Of a stretch of DNA of 64,000 nucleotides, positions 35,685 through 46,111 are shown piece by piece. The DNA is taken from assembly GCA_002794105.1 (NCBI GenBank), contig PHFL01000010.1:2356-66355 (forward strand). The letters are read 5' to 3'. The stretch's first letter is position 1, and the number at the start of each line of letters is the position of its first letter. The notes under the pieces were generated by a model. The model searched no databases. It was not told the origin of the DNA and worked only from the letters and a program-made list of their open reading frames with translations. The translations under genes and the position numbers were made by a program. This stretch comes from Candidatus Thermochlorobacter aerophilus (lineage in GTDB: Bacteria; Bacteroidota; Chlorobiia; Chlorobiales; Thermochlorobacteraceae).

Positions 35685-38560
35685 CGCCTATCGAGAAGAA
35701 TACTCAGCTATCAACTGGTGCTGCATCAAAGAAACGCAAGTCAGCTAAAAAGACCAGGGCGATACTCCTAAATGCGCTCTCCAAACACCAGCATGAGATT
35801 CTGGGCGCCAGCATTGTGTTGCTCTCGCTCCTTTTGCTAATTGCCATCATCGCCTACTCGCCAGATGATGATTCCGTCATTGAAAATGTGACGCTCTTTG
35901 AGTTTTTTTCTGAAGCAGGCAAACTGGCGGTATCACGCTTACGCAATCCACTGGGCTTTTTTGGTGCAAAACTTTCAGGTTTTCTGGTGCAGATGGTACT
36001 AGGTTATCCCACCGTCATCTTGGTGCTGGTTGCTGGCTATTGGGGCTGGGCGCTTTTTCGTCAGAGTAGCTATGAGAAAGCTATGTCAGCTACGGTGTAT
36101 GCCGTGTTATTTGCCACACTGGTGGCATCGCTGTTTGGGCTAACACATTTTTCTTTCAGCCAAGTAATGTCGGGCGCAATTGGTCGATTTGTAGCAACCG
36201 TGCTCACTGCGGCACTGGGTAGCTTTGGCGCATGGGCAATCTTACTGGCATCGCTGGCAGCAACACTGGTCTTGTGCATTGACTTGGATGTGCAAAAAAC
36301 CGCCGACCGCCTGCTCTGCCTTTTCCGCGATAAAGCAAAAGAGGCACAACTGCGGTTTAAGCAATGGTATCAAATCCGTCAAATGCGCCGAAAAGCAGCG
36401 CAAAACGCTACATTGCAAGAGAAAGAAGACTGTGCCGCACCATCGTCAGAGCCAATGCATAACGCTGAAACAAATCTCAACGCCGATACAAAGCCAGTTT
36501 CTGCGCCACAGGTTTCCTCGCCATCCCTGCAAGCGCGCCCTACCAGTGCAGCGCAAACGCTCAGTGGCACGCTAACCGATGCACCAGCACCAAAAGTTAC
36601 CGAAGCAAGAGAAAGTGCAGAGGATGAAGAAATAACCACAGCAGAAACAAGACTGCAAAATGCCATACAGCCGCTGAGCAAGTCTGAAAAAACTGTAGCA
36701 GATGCACTGCAGGATACAGTGTCGCAACCCAATTCAGATGAAAACGGACGGCAGCATGCGGAGGCTACAGCCACATTAGATTCAACGAAACTTGAAGGAC
36801 AAATTACTCAAGCCGAAGTGCAGGGGTTTAGTCCCATGACCGTGAGAACTACCACCAACTGGGCAAAAGCATTTGCAAAAGAAACTGATGCAGAGATCGA
36901 TGCTGTGCTGGAAGAGTTCTTAAGTCAAACTGCAAGCCAAGCTGATGGGGAAAGTCTTGTCAAGGCAGATGAAAATTCATCCGTTGAACTTGAGCCTGAA
37001 ATTACCATCATCTCGCCGGTCAAAGATGCGGAGGCAGATTTAGATGATAGACCGCGTGAAGTAGAAACCAAAGAAAAGTTCACCTACCAATTTCCATCGA
37101 TTGATTTGCTCGCCGAGCCTGAAGCGGAGCAGGATACGGTTTCGCTGGAAGAGCTTGAAGAAAATAAACGTAAGCTGTTGGAAAAACTGCGCATCTACAA
37201 AATTGAAATCACGCGCATTGAAGCTACAGTGGGTCCAAGAGTTACGCTGTTTGAGCTGGAACTTGCGCCAGATGTAAAAGTCAGTCGCATCGTTGCCTTG
37301 CAAGATGACTTAGCAATGGCAATGGCAGCACGAGGTATTCGCATCATTGCACCGATTCCCGGCAAGAACGCTGTTGGCGTAGAAATCCCTAATGCAAAGC
37401 CACGCATTGTACGCATCAAATCTCTGCTCAATAGTGAGAAGTTCAAATGCTCTAAATTCAAACTGCCGGTTGCGCTAGGGAAGACAATTTCCAATGAAAT
37501 TTTTATTGATGACCTCACCAAAATGCCACACTTGTTGGTGGCTGGTGCAACAGGGTCAGGCAAATCGGTCGGCATCAATACCATCTTGACAAGTCTACTC
37601 TATTTCTGCTCGCCCGAGCAGGTCAAGTTTTTACTCATTGACCCAAAGCGCGTTGAACTCTTTCCCTATCAGCGTCTGAAGCATCACTTCTTGGTCAAGT
37701 TTCGGGATTTGCCAGAGCAGATTATTACCGATACCAGCAAAGCAGTGTATGCGCTCAAATCCGTTGAAAAAGAAATGGATTTGCGTTATGAGCGCTTGGC
37801 AAAAGCAGGAGTAAGAAATTTGCAGGCGTTTAATGAGAAGTATCCTGACGAGGCTCTGCCATATATCGTTGTCGTCATTGATGAGCTTGCCGATATGATG
37901 ATTACAGCTGGGCGAGAAGTAGAAGAACCGATTGCCCGTTTAGCGCAATTGGCACGTGCGGTAGGCATTCATCTGGTGGTTGCCACGCAGCGTCCTTCAG
38001 TGGATGTGATTACCGGTGTCATCAAGGCAAATTTCCCAGCGCGCATTGCCTACCAAGTGGCAAGCAAAGTTGACTCGCGCACGATTTTAGATACAGTGGG
38101 TGCAGAGCAGCTCTTAGGCAATGGTGATATGCTTTACTTGCCAGCTACACAACCTAAGCCCATTCGCTTGCAAAATGCTTTTGTGTCGACAGAGGAAGTA
38201 GAGGCACTGACAGAATTTATCTACTCGCAGAAAGGTGTAGATCTTTCCTATCTCTTGCCTGCGCCAGACATGAAAACCGTCGGCAAAGCCACAGGTGAAT
38301 TTGGCGATGACGATGAAACAGGTAGCAACACCGAGCGCGATAAAATGTTTGATGAGGCGGCACGCTTAGTGGTAAGGCATCAGCAGGGCAGCGTATCGCT
38401 ACTTCAGCGGCGATTGAAGTTGGGCTTCGGGCGAGCCGCTCGTATCATGGACCAGTTGGAAGAATACGGCATAGTGGGTCCGCCTGATGGAAGCAAACCA
38501 CGGCAGGTCTTGGTGCAGTCCGAAGAAGAATTGGAAGCGCTATTGGCTAAACTGCCTTGA
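35681..38560 (+). CDS. ftsK: DNA translocase FtsK/SpoIIIE
   Basis: About 959 residues. Four membrane spans lie in the first ~200 residues, then a long acidic, Ala/Thr/Ser-rich linker (about 230-460), then the motor. The Walker A is GATGSGKSVGIN near residue 625, the Walker B-type segment is YIVVVIDELADMM, and ATQRPSVDVITG follows. The C-terminal gamma winged helix (GSVSLLQRRLKLGFGRAARI) recognises KOPS-like sequences. It pumps DNA at the septum during chromosome segregation. The start ATG 35681 lies in the right arm of an inverted repeat; GTG 35621 would add 20 residues and lies inside the hairpin. Confidence 0.95.
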   Translation: MPPIEKNTQLSTGAASKKRKSAKKTRAILLNALSKHQHEILGASIVLLSLLLLIAIIAYSPDDDSVIENVTLFEFFSEAGKLAVSRLRNPLGFFGAKLSGFLVQMVLGYPTVILVLVAGYWGWALFRQSSYEKAMSATVYAVLFATLVASLFGLTHFSFSQVMSGAIGRFVATVLTAALGSFGAWAILLASLAATLVLCIDLDVQKTADRLLCLFRDKAKEAQLRFKQWYQIRQMRRKAAQNATLQEKEDCAAPSSEPMHNAETNLNADTKPVSAPQVSSPSLQARPTSAAQTLSGTLTDAPAPKVTEARESAEDEEITTAETRLQNAIQPLSKSEKTVADALQDTVSQPNSDENGRQHAEATATLDSTKLEGQITQAEVQGFSPMTVRTTTNWAKAFAKETDAEIDAVLEEFLSQTASQADGESLVKADENSSVELEPEITIISPVKDAEADLDDRPREVETKEKFTYQFPSIDLLAEPEAEQDTVSLEELEENKRKLLEKLRIYKIEITRIEATVGPRVTLFELELAPDVKVSRIVALQDDLAMAMAARGIRIIAPIPGKNAVGVEIPNAKPRIVRIKSLLNSEKFKCSKFKLPVALGKTISNEIFIDDLTKMPHLLVAGATGSGKSVGINTILTSLLYFCSPEQVKFLLIDPKRVELFPYQRLKHHFLVKFRDLPEQIITDTSKAVYALKSVEKEMDLRYERLAKAGVRNLQAFNEKYPDEALPYIVVVIDELADMMITAGREVEEPIARLAQLARAVGIHLVVATQRPSVDVITGVIKANFPARIAYQVASKVDSRTILDTVGAEQLLGNGDMLYLPATQPKPIRLQNAFVSTEEVEALTEFIYSQKGVDLSYLLPAPDMKTVGKATGEFGDDDETGSNTERDKMFDEAARLVVRHQQGSVSLLQRRLKLGFGRAARIMDQLEEYGIVGPPDGSKPRQVLVQSEEELEALLAKLP

Positions 38561-38635
38561 TAGGTTCTCGTCCGACAGGTTTTTGGAAGTAATCTCGCTG
38601 GTCGGTTGCATAAAGGGAAGTCCCTCTAGAAATCA

Positions 38636-38662
38636 AAAGAGCCTGTTTTGCACAGGCTCTTT
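38636..38662. terminator. Bidirectional terminator between ftsK and clpC
   Basis: aaagagcctgt (38636-38646) and acaggctcttt (38652-38662) form a perfect 11-bp stem with a 5-nt loop, with A/T-rich flanks on both sides. The two genes converge here. Confidence 0.88.
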
Positions 38663-38690
38663 GACTTTTACCTCATTTTATAGAACGCAA

Positions 38691-41228
38691 TTACTTTTCC
38701 TCGACGGCTTCGTCTGTTTCTTTATCGGCAGTTTCTTTGCTGATATCTACAAACACAAGGCTATCGGTTTTCTTGTTGTATTTAATCTTGACAATGCTGC
38801 CTTCTGTGAAGTTGCCTTTAAGGATTTCTTCAGCCATCGGGTCTTCAACATACTTTTGCAAAGCACGGCGCAATGGGCGTGCTCCAAATTGTTGGTCGTA
38901 GCCTTTGTTGGCAAGGAAATCTTTTGCGGCTTTGGTAAACTCAATTGAGATGCCCATGTCGCGCACGCGCTTGAAGAGCTTTTCGACAGAGAGGTCAATA
39001 ATGCGATGAATATGTTCTTTTTCAAGCTGACGGAAGACAATCACATCGTCAATGCGGTTTAGAAACTCTGGATTGAAGACTTTTTTAAGTGCGTCTTCAA
39101 TCGTGGATTTCATGTTATCGTATTTGCTTTTCTCGCTGGGTTGTGTAAAGCCCATCCCCATGCCCATGTTCTTGATGTCGCGAGCACCGATATTAGAGGT
39201 CATGATAATGATGGTGTTGCGGAAGTCGACGCGACGACCAAGTCCATCGGTTAGGATACCATCATCCAAGACTTGCAGAAGGATGTTGAAAACATCGGGA
39301 TGCGCTTTTTCGATTTCGTCAAGCAACACTACGGAGTAGGGCTTACGACGCACCTTCTCAGTAAGCTGACCGCCTTCTTCATAGCCAACATAGCCGGGTG
39401 GAGCACCGACGAGACGAGAGACGGAGAATTTCTCCATATACTCGCTCATGTCGATGCGTATGAGAGCGTCTTCAGAATCGAAGAGATAGCGGGTCAGGGC
39501 TTTGGCAAGCTCTGTTTTCCCAACACCAGTAGGTCCTAAGAAGATGAACGAGCCAATCGGACGATTGGGGTCTTTGAGACCGGCACGAGTGCGCTGAATA
39601 GCCTTCGAGACTTTCTCAATGGCTTCATCTTGACCGATAACTTCAGCTTTCAGTGCATCAGCCATTTTGAGCAGTTTCTCCGTCTCAGATTGCGCAACTT
39701 TCATGACGGGAATGCCGGTCATCATGGCCACGACAGCGGCAACACTCTCTTCTGTAACATCATAGACTTTGTCAGCAGTGGACCTTTCCCACTCACTCTT
39801 TGCACGTTCAAGCGCTTCGATAAGACGCTTTTCTTGGTCACGCAGACGAGCGGCTTCTTCGAAGTTTTGAGACTTGACAACCTGATTTTTAAGTGCTTTG
39901 ATGTCTTCAATTTTTTGCTCAAGTTCAAGTATTTCTTTCGGCACATGGATGTTAGAAAGATGCACACGCGCACCAGCTTCATCCATGACATCGATAGCTT
40001 TGTCGGGTAGATGTCTGTCCGTAATGTAGCGGTCGGCAAGCCTTACTGCCGATTCAATGGCTTCTTTACTGTAGCGGACATTGTGATGGGCTTCATACTT
40101 TTCCTTGATATTCGTCAAAATAATGATGGTATCTTCAACAGATGTAGGTTCAATCATAATTTTTTGGAAACGGCGGTCCAAGGCGCCGTCTTTTTCAATG
40201 TACTGACGGTATTCATCGAGGGTTGTTGCCCCGATGCATTGCAGGTCGCCACGAGCCAGAGCAGGTTTGAAGATATTAGAGGCATCCAGTGAACCTGAGG
40301 CACCGCCAGCACCAACAATTGTGTGAAGCTCATCAATGAAAAGAATGACATCTTTAGACTTTTCCAGTTCGTTCATGACAGCCTTCATGCGCTCTTCGAA
40401 CTGACCGCGGTATTTTGTGCCAGCAACAAGTGCAGCAAGATCGAGGGCTACCACACGCTTGTCATAGAGCACACGGCTTACTTTGCGTTGCACAATGCGC
40501 AAGGCAAGACCTTCCGCAATCGCCGTTTTACCGACACCCGGCTCACCAATCAGCACAGGATTGTTCTTTTTGCGGCGTGAGAGCACCTGCGCCACGCGCT
40601 CAATTTCCTTTTCACGACCGATAATAGGGTCAAGCTTGTCTTCAAGGGCTAGTTTAGTGAGGTCTCGCCCAAAGTTATCCAGAACAGGTGTCTTTGACTT
40701 TTCCATCTTTCGTGATTCGTATTGTTGTTGATATTGACCACTTCCAGCAAAGGAACTACTTGCAGCGGCAGCAGTAACTGCACCGCCAGTTTTGCCACTC
40801 ATGATGTTTTCTAACTCTTCGCGCACAATGGTGTAGCTAACCCCAAACTGCGAAAGAATTTGCGCAGCAAGGTTTTCCTCATCTTTGAGTAGCGAAAGAA
40901 GCAAGTGCTCAGTGCCAATGATGTCGGACTTGCAAATCTTGGCTTCAAGGTAAGTGATTTTTAGAACTTTCTCAGCTTGCTTGGTTAAGGGAATATTCCC
41001 CAAAGTAAGCGTACCGCCTGTAGAGCGGACCGTTTCCTCAATAGCACGCTTAAGCTTGTATAAATCACAGCCTAAGTTTTTAAGAATCCGTACCGCAATG
41101 CCTTCGCCTTCGCGAATGATACCTAAAAGCAGGTGTTCAGTGCCAATGTAGTCATGGCCAAGTCGTAGTGCTTCTTCGCGACTATATCGGATAACATCTT
41201 GAACCCGATTAGAAAAATTCCCTTCCAT
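38691..41228 (-). CDS. clpC: AAA+ unfoldase ClpC
   Basis: 845 residues. Two Clp_N repeats (about 1-145: [17 protein letters not shown] and [17 protein letters not shown]) are followed by NBD1 with [15 protein letters not shown], a UVR-type middle domain ([20 protein letters not shown]) and NBD2 with [14 protein letters not shown]. The middle domain is short, so it is ClpC rather than ClpB. It is the regulatory ATPase of ClpP proteolysis. It ends with an acidic, Lys/Glu-rich tail. It is a single-gene unit with a terminator; clpP is not in the window. Confidence 0.96.
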   Translation of the reverse strand: MEGNFSNRVQDVIRYSREEALRLGHDYIGTEHLLLGIIREGEGIAVRILKNLGCDLYKLKRAIEETVRSTGGTLTLGNIPLTKQAEKVLKITYLEAKICKSDIIGTEHLLLSLLKDEENLAAQILSQFGVSYTIVREELENIMSGKTGGAVTAAAASSSFAGSGQYQQQYESRKMEKSKTPVLDNFGRDLTKLALEDKLDPIIGREKEIERVAQVLSRRKKNNPVLIGEPGVGKTAIAEGLALRIVQRKVSRVLYDKRVVALDLAALVAGTKYRGQFEERMKAVMNELEKSKDVILFIDELHTIVGAGGASGSLDASNIFKPALARGDLQCIGATTLDEYRQYIEKDGALDRRFQKIMIEPTSVEDTIIILTNIKEKYEAHHNVRYSKEAIESAVRLADRYITDRHLPDKAIDVMDEAGARVHLSNIHVPKEILELEQKIEDIKALKNQVVKSQNFEEAARLRDQEKRLIEALERAKSEWERSTADKVYDVTEESVAAVVAMMTGIPVMKVAQSETEKLLKMADALKAEVIGQDEAIEKVSKAIQRTRAGLKDPNRPIGSFIFLGPTGVGKTELAKALTRYLFDSEDALIRIDMSEYMEKFSVSRLVGAPPGYVGYEEGGQLTEKVRRKPYSVVLLDEIEKAHPDVFNILLQVLDDGILTDGLGRRVDFRNTIIIMTSNIGARDIKNMGMGMGFTQPSEKSKYDNMKSTIEDALKKVFNPEFLNRIDDVIVFRQLEKEHIHRIIDLSVEKLFKRVRDMGISIEFTKAAKDFLANKGYDQQFGARPLRRALQKYVEDPMAEEILKGNFTEGSIVKIKYNKKTDSLVFVDISKETADKETDEAVEEK

Positions 41229-41655
41229 ATTTATCTATCACAGAAATAATTGAATGATTATAAGTATTTCTCAAGGTCTTAAGCAAGTTTGCAAGCACTG
41301 AATATCAACCATGCTCTAAACCTTGACAAAGCGTAGTCTTGCATCTAAGAACAGCAGTGCTTAAGCAAGTCTCATCGCATAGATAATAAACACAATCAAG
41401 GCGATTTGCAAAATTTTGGTCACGAAAGTGTTACCTCTGTCACGAGCTCAAACTTTGAGCAATGCTGCATCAGAGCAGCTGTTTCCAATAAGTAAGTTAA
41501 CCAAAAGTTAGAGTATAGGGTTTGAAATCCAAATGCCACTTTAGCCCTATCCCTATGCATCATAGGCAGCGTTTTAATTGCAGGTATGGTTATGTATATT
41601 TTGCCTGTATGCAACACAATAGAAAGCATTAACTTGTGCTTTAACCAATCAAAAT
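41229..41655. other. ~430-bp divergent intergenic region (clpC / TPR gene)
   Basis: Should hold the promoters of both clpC (minus) and the TPR gene (plus). I see no heat-shock CIRCE-like inverted repeat, tRNA or dispersed repeat. The only coding-like stretch is a 20-codon minus-strand frame at 41361-41423. Confidence 0.5.
41361..41423 (-). CDS. Possible 20-residue hydrophobic peptide
   Basis: GTG start (41421-41423) preceded by AGAGGT at suitable spacing, then TKILQIALIVFIIYAMRLA and TAA. It would be a single membrane span with a basic N-terminus, like many bacterial small membrane peptides. It lies 132 bp upstream of clpC on the same strand. There is no homology evidence. Confidence 0.2.
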   Translation of the reverse strand: MTKILQIALIVFIIYAMRLA

Positions 41656-43083
41656 ATGGACGAAAGAGACATCTTGGATAGCGGCTCTGAATACCTAGAT
41701 CCTCAAGAGCGACACGAACTGACCAGACACGTTCAGCGCTTAATTGACCAAGACTTGCTGTACACAATCTACGATACAGAGGAGCTGGAAGAGATAGTCA
41801 GCCTGCTTCTTGAGGAGGGGGACAGTCATCGTGCGCTGCGTGCTGCAACACATCTGGTGGCTCTGGCGCCCTACAACGGCGATGCATGGTTCAGTAAAGG
41901 GTTAGCATTGGCACAACTATCGGACCATGTAGGAGCGGCTTTTGCCTTCGAAAAGGCAGTAGCACTCAACCCATCCGATGTGGAAGCGCTGATGCATTGG
42001 GGTATTACACTTGATAATCTCGGCAAGCCCTTGCAAGCTCTGGAAGTCTATGAGCGTGCCAGTGCACTTTCACCCATGGATGATGAGATTCATTTCTGCC
42101 GCGCCATCTCTTTGGAACGATTGGAACGATATAGCGAAGCTGAAGCAGAGTTGCACACTTGCCTTGAGCTCAACCCTGAACACCCCGAAGCATGGTATGA
42201 GCTGGGCTATTGCAAAGATATGCTCGGTAAGTACGAAGAAAGTTTAGCCTGCTATGATAAGCATATTGATATAGACCCCTACAACGCAAATGCATGGTAT
42301 AATCGTGGGGTGGTGTTAAGCAAATTAGAACGCTACCAAGAATCTGTTCAAAGCTATGACATGGCACTAGCTATTCGTGCCGATTTTGCTTCAGCATGGT
42401 ATAACCGCGGCAATGTGCTGGCGGCTATGGGAAAGCTAACTGAAGCAATCGAGAGCTATCAGCAAACTTTGCACATTGAGCAAGATGATGTGGCAAGCCT
42501 GTTCAATATCGCTATGGCATACGAAGAATTAGGCAATTACTCTGAAGCAATCGCCTATCTGAAAAAGTGCCTTGCCATAGAGCCAGAGTATGCCGATGCA
42601 TGGTATAGCTTAGCTTGCTGCTACGATATGATTGATGAGCTCGAGAGCGCAATGCAATGCATCACTCAAGCTATCGCGCTCGATGATGAGTGTGCAGACT
42701 ACTGGCATGCTCGTGCCGAAATTGAGTATGCACTGGGCTACGTTGAGCAGGCATTGCAATCCTACAATGTCTCTCTTACGCTCGACAGTACCAATGTGCA
42801 TGCTTGGTACGACTACGCCTCTATGCTCATGGAAATTAAACGCCATGAAGAAGCTGTTGTAGCCTTCAATAAAGTAATTGAGTTAGAGCCATCGCTAGCA
42901 GAATTAGCAGATGTGCACTTCGAGTTAGCCTGTGCCTACAAAGCTATCGGCGACACAGAAAACACGGTGCGCTCACTTCGCCACGCCTTTGCGCTCGACA
43001 GCACCAAACGCGACCTCTTCAAAAAAGTCTTTCCAGACCTATACAAGCATCGAGCCATTCGTGAAGCCTTAGGCTTCAAGTAA
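41656..43083 (+). CDS. TPR-repeat protein
   Basis: 475 residues, no signal or membrane span. After a ~50-residue acidic N-terminus it is built of about ten to eleven 34-residue TPR units with strongly repeated wording (NAWYNRGVVLSKLERYQESV, SAWYNRGNVLAAMGKLTEAI, DAWYSLACCYDMI), covering residues 50-450. The W/Y/N/G positions of helix A are kept in nearly every unit, forming a long superhelical scaffold for protein contacts. The partner is unknown. This family is common and conserved in Bacteroidota/Chlorobiota. aroE follows 33 bp later, so the two may be co-transcribed. Confidence 0.9.
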   Translation: MDERDILDSGSEYLDPQERHELTRHVQRLIDQDLLYTIYDTEELEEIVSLLLEEGDSHRALRAATHLVALAPYNGDAWFSKGLALAQLSDHVGAAFAFEKAVALNPSDVEALMHWGITLDNLGKPLQALEVYERASALSPMDDEIHFCRAISLERLERYSEAEAELHTCLELNPEHPEAWYELGYCKDMLGKYEESLACYDKHIDIDPYNANAWYNRGVVLSKLERYQESVQSYDMALAIRADFASAWYNRGNVLAAMGKLTEAIESYQQTLHIEQDDVASLFNIAMAYEELGNYSEAIAYLKKCLAIEPEYADAWYSLACCYDMIDELESAMQCITQAIALDDECADYWHARAEIEYALGYVEQALQSYNVSLTLDSTNVHAWYDYASMLMEIKRHEEAVVAFNKVIELEPSLAELADVHFELACAYKAIGDTENTVRSLRHAFALDSTKRDLFKKVFPDLYKHRAIREALGFK

Positions 43084-43116
43084 GAAGAGTAGAGTGACCA
43101 ATTTTGAGACACTAAT

Positions 43117-44004
43117 ATGCTCTCGGCTAAAAAAGTGTTAGGGCTTATTGGGTATCAAATTGGTTACTCACTCTCACCACTAATGCATAATGTGGCAGCT
43201 GAATACCTTGGTCTGCCGTATGTCTATACGCTGTTTGAAATCCATCCATCGGAAAATTTGGGCACCGTGCTCGAGGGCGCAAAAATCTTAGGATTAGCGG
43301 GACTGAATGTAACTATTCCCTACAAAGAACGAGTTGTGGCACATTTAGACGCATTGAGTGCTGAAGCGGCTGAAATCCAAGCCGTTAATACCATTCTCAA
43401 TCAAGGGGGGCAACTGATTGGATATAACACGGACATTTATGGTTTTGCAGAGCCGCTCTTGCCATTCAAGTCTGATGTAGATGGAAAGGAAGTTGTGGTC
43501 TTCGGCGCAGGTGGGGCAGCACGAGCCGTGGTGCAAGCCTTGCGCCAGTATTTCAAGCCAGCGCATATTCATCTGGTGGCAAGAGATGAAGCCAAAGCCG
43601 AAGGACTTAAGGAAACTTTCAAGCGCCGCAGTAAAAGCCTAAGCATCTCTACCTACCTCTTTGATGCTGAAAATCTCAAGACAATTTTGAAACACGCACG
43701 CCTAATTGTCAATGCTACGCCAATTGGCACCGAAGCTGCAGGCACTGCCTCAAAACCTGCAAATCTATTCCCAAGTGAATGGAACGTGTGGTCGCCGCAT
43801 ACTATTGCCTACGACTTGGTCTATCGCCCCATGCTCACGCCATTTTTGCAAGCGGCGCAAGAGGCTGGAGCAAAAATCATCTCTGGCTTTGAAATGCTAA
43901 TTGCACAAGGCGCAAAATCCTTTGAGATTTGGACAGGAAAAGCCATGCCGCGTGAGACAGTGCGACAAGCATTGCTCCAAGCTCTACAGCAAAAACAAAG
44001 TTAA
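43117..44004 (+). CDS. aroE: Shikimate dehydrogenase
   Basis: Reduces 3-dehydroshikimate with NADPH in aromatic amino-acid synthesis. 295 residues. The substrate site is GYSLSPLMHNVAAEY-like (YQIGYSLSPLMHN), the catalytic Lys is in NVTIPYKERV (about residue 71), and the Asp in GYNTDIYGF. The nucleotide-binding loop is VVVFGAGGAARAVV and the late segment is ISGFEMLIAQGAKSFEIWTG. The length is normal. Confidence 0.95.
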   Translation: MLSAKKVLGLIGYQIGYSLSPLMHNVAAEYLGLPYVYTLFEIHPSENLGTVLEGAKILGLAGLNVTIPYKERVVAHLDALSAEAAEIQAVNTILNQGGQLIGYNTDIYGFAEPLLPFKSDVDGKEVVVFGAGGAARAVVQALRQYFKPAHIHLVARDEAKAEGLKETFKRRSKSLSISTYLFDAENLKTILKHARLIVNATPIGTEAAGTASKPANLFPSEWNVWSPHTIAYDLVYRPMLTPFLQAAQEAGAKIISGFEMLIAQGAKSFEIWTGKAMPRETVRQALLQALQQKQS

Positions 44005-44047
44005 AGAAAGTGCTTGCAATCTGCCCCAAAGCATGTAGAGAACTGGC

Positions 44048-45538
44048 TTATTTTTCTTCAGTATGCGTTGAGGGCTTTGGCTTTGTGAGTGCCGCAAGTA
44101 CTTCAGGTTGGGCACGGAGTTCTTCGAATTTCTGGCGTAAAAATGCCTCTGCCGCCTCACGGTCATACGGAATAAGACCGTCTAAGATGGCGTCTTCCAT
44201 AGACTTTTTGAGCACACCAACCAGACGTCCTTCAGGGATGTTGAACATCTGCATAATTTCATGCCCGTTGATAGGCGGACGCCATTTTGCCCACCTATCC
44301 TTTTCAGTCACATCAGCAATTTTCTCTTCAACTTTGGCAAAGTTAGCCAAAATGCGTTGAACCTTTTTGGGGTTTTTGCTGGTCACATCGGCGCGGCAAA
44401 GTGTCATCAAGTCGTCTAAGTCTTCGCCTGCTTCTACCATCAGACGGCGAATGGCTGAATCGGTAATCTCATCGCGATGAAGTGGAATGGGACGCAGATG
44501 CAGACGCACCATTTTTTGCACATACGGCAAGTGTTCCATTGGAAATTTCATGCGCTTGAAGATTTTGGGTAGCATCGCAGCGCCCAGTGCATCGTGTCCA
44601 TGAAATGTCCAGCCGTGACCTTTGACAAATCGCTTCGTGCGTGGTTTGCCAATGTCGTGCAGCAGTGCCGACATGCGTAGCCAAAGTTTATCGGTCATTG
44701 CCGCACAGTTATCGACGACTTTCAGCGTATGGAAAAATGTGTCTTTATGCCCTAAGCCATCGACCTGTTCGACGCCAGCCATCAGCGAAAGCTCAGGGAA
44801 AATTTCATCGAGCAATTTGGTGCGAAAGAGAATTTCCAAGCCGATGGAAGGCACTGGGGTTTTCATGATTTTGAGCAGTTCATCGCTGATGCGTTCTTGC
44901 GAGACAATCTTAATTCGCTGACGCATGCGCTCCATAGCGGCAAGCGCTGCCGGATCGACCTGAAAGCCAAGTTGTGCGGCAAAACGAGCCGTGCGCATCA
45001 TGCGCAAGGGGTCATCAGAAAATGTGGTTTCGGGATTGAGTGGTGTACGCAAAATTTTCTTTTCTAAATCTTCCAAGCCAGCAAAGCGGTCAATGATTTC
45101 ACCGAATGTGCTGGCATTGAGTGAGACAGCAAGCGCATTGACCGTAAAATCTCGCCGTGAAAGGTCGTCTTCTAAGGTGCCAACTTGCGTAATCGGTTTG
45201 CGCGAGTCGGGATTGTAACTTTCCTTGCGTGCACCAACAAACTCCAATTTCACTTCGCCCAGAACTTCATCATCAAATGTAAATTGCACCGTGCGGAACC
45301 GCTCAAAGACGGCAAACGCTCGTCCCTTGAGCCGCGCTTTAGCAGCAGTGGCAAAACTGATGGGGTCGCCGACAACCATGATGTCAATATCTTTGCATGC
45401 CTTGCCTAACAGACGGTCACGCACATAGCCGCCGACAACATAGCATGGCAAGCGCATCTCGTCGGCAAGTTCGCCCAAACGCATGAAGAATGGCTCGGTC
45501 AGTGCAAGTGTAGTTGGTGCTTTTAACAAAGTGCTCAT
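44048..45538 (-). CDS. cca: CCA tRNA nucleotidyltransferase / poly(A) polymerase family, with HD domain
   Basis: About 496 residues from ATG 45538 (an ATG at 45559 adds seven). The class II nucleotidyltransferase head reads CYVVGGYVRDRLLGKACKDI with catalytic DIDIMVVG. RRDFTVNALAVSL and DPLRMMRTARFAAQLGF are the following conserved motifs. An HD domain follows (ALLHDIGKPRTK, then HGHDALGA). This is the usual layout of bacterial CCA-adding enzymes with HD; a poly(A) polymerase role is possible but less likely. It completes or repairs tRNA 3' ends. Confidence 0.9.
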   Translation of the reverse strand: MSTLLKAPTTLALTEPFFMRLGELADEMRLPCYVVGGYVRDRLLGKACKDIDIMVVGDPISFATAAKARLKGRAFAVFERFRTVQFTFDDEVLGEVKLEFVGARKESYNPDSRKPITQVGTLEDDLSRRDFTVNALAVSLNASTFGEIIDRFAGLEDLEKKILRTPLNPETTFSDDPLRMMRTARFAAQLGFQVDPAALAAMERMRQRIKIVSQERISDELLKIMKTPVPSIGLEILFRTKLLDEIFPELSLMAGVEQVDGLGHKDTFFHTLKVVDNCAAMTDKLWLRMSALLHDIGKPRTKRFVKGHGWTFHGHDALGAAMLPKIFKRMKFPMEHLPYVQKMVRLHLRPIPLHRDEITDSAIRRLMVEAGEDLDDLMTLCRADVTSKNPKKVQRILANFAKVEEKIADVTEKDRWAKWRPPINGHEIMQMFNIPEGRLVGVLKKSMEDAILDGLIPYDREAAEAFLRQKFEELRAQPEVLAALTKPKPSTHTEEK

Positions 45539-46111
45539 GGTTATAAGGTTTAAGTCCAAAGTTACAAATCCTTAAACGCAATCCGACATCAAATTTTTCC
45601 CATGCTCCTGCAAAAACGCTATGTCGTGTTGAAAAATGAGCGCACAGGGTGCTGTGGCACTGCTCCACACTCGTCTGTTTTTCCTGTAAAACATAGATGT
45701 TCTTCGCACTGTTGTTGTCATCCCGAGCATTCCCTTTGCGTCATCCCGAACATTCTCTCCGTGTCATTCCGAACGCAGTGAGGAATCCCGTGCATGGATG
45801 CTTCGCTTCGCTCAGCATGACAGGGTAGAAAGTGTGAATGCTTCACTTCGTTCAGCATGACAGGGTGGAAAGTGTGGATGCTTTGCTTCGCTTGGCATGA
45901 CAAAACCGAAGGTGTCATTCCGAGCATTCCCTTTGCATCATTCCGAGCACTTTTTCTGTCATTCCGAGCGCAGCGAGGAATCCAAGCATGGATGCTTCGC
46001 TTCGCTCAGCATGACAAGCGATGTCATTCCGAAATGTAGGCGAATACGCTACGGCAAGCAAAATGCAAGCGCAATTTGATGTATATTCAGGTTTCAATCT
46101 GGAAAGCTCTG
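45539..46111. other. ~570-bp divergent intergenic region with a repeat array
   Basis: Lies between the cca (minus) and uvrA (plus) starts. The half near cca (45539-45715) holds no recognisable element; the rest is the repeat array. Short open frames here are translations of the repeats. Confidence 0.7.
45718..46033. repeat. Array of composite palindromic repeats (HAERSEAS / MLNEVKHP type)
   Basis: Two fuller units run from gtcattccgaacgcagtgag (45763) to cagcatgaca (45822) and from gtcattccgagcgcagcgag (about 45958) to cagcatgaca (about 46015). Between them are two partial units (gaatgcttcacttcgttcag and gtggatgctttgcttcgctt) with catgaca ends. Additional cattccgagcattccctttg modules occur at about 45720 and 45914. 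The array is the opposite orientation of the unit at 7309-7366. Such repeats are dispersed, mostly intergenic, and of unknown origin in this clade. Confidence 0.85.

Noticed and set aside
41420..41767. 115-codon minus-strand frame crossing the TPR gene start
   Set aside because: Mostly antisense to the TPR coding start, with unconserved composition.
41800..43000. Tandem near-repeats in DNA (gcatggtat...) within the TPR gene
   Set aside because: Explained by repeated TPR codons in one protein, not by a DNA-level repeat element.
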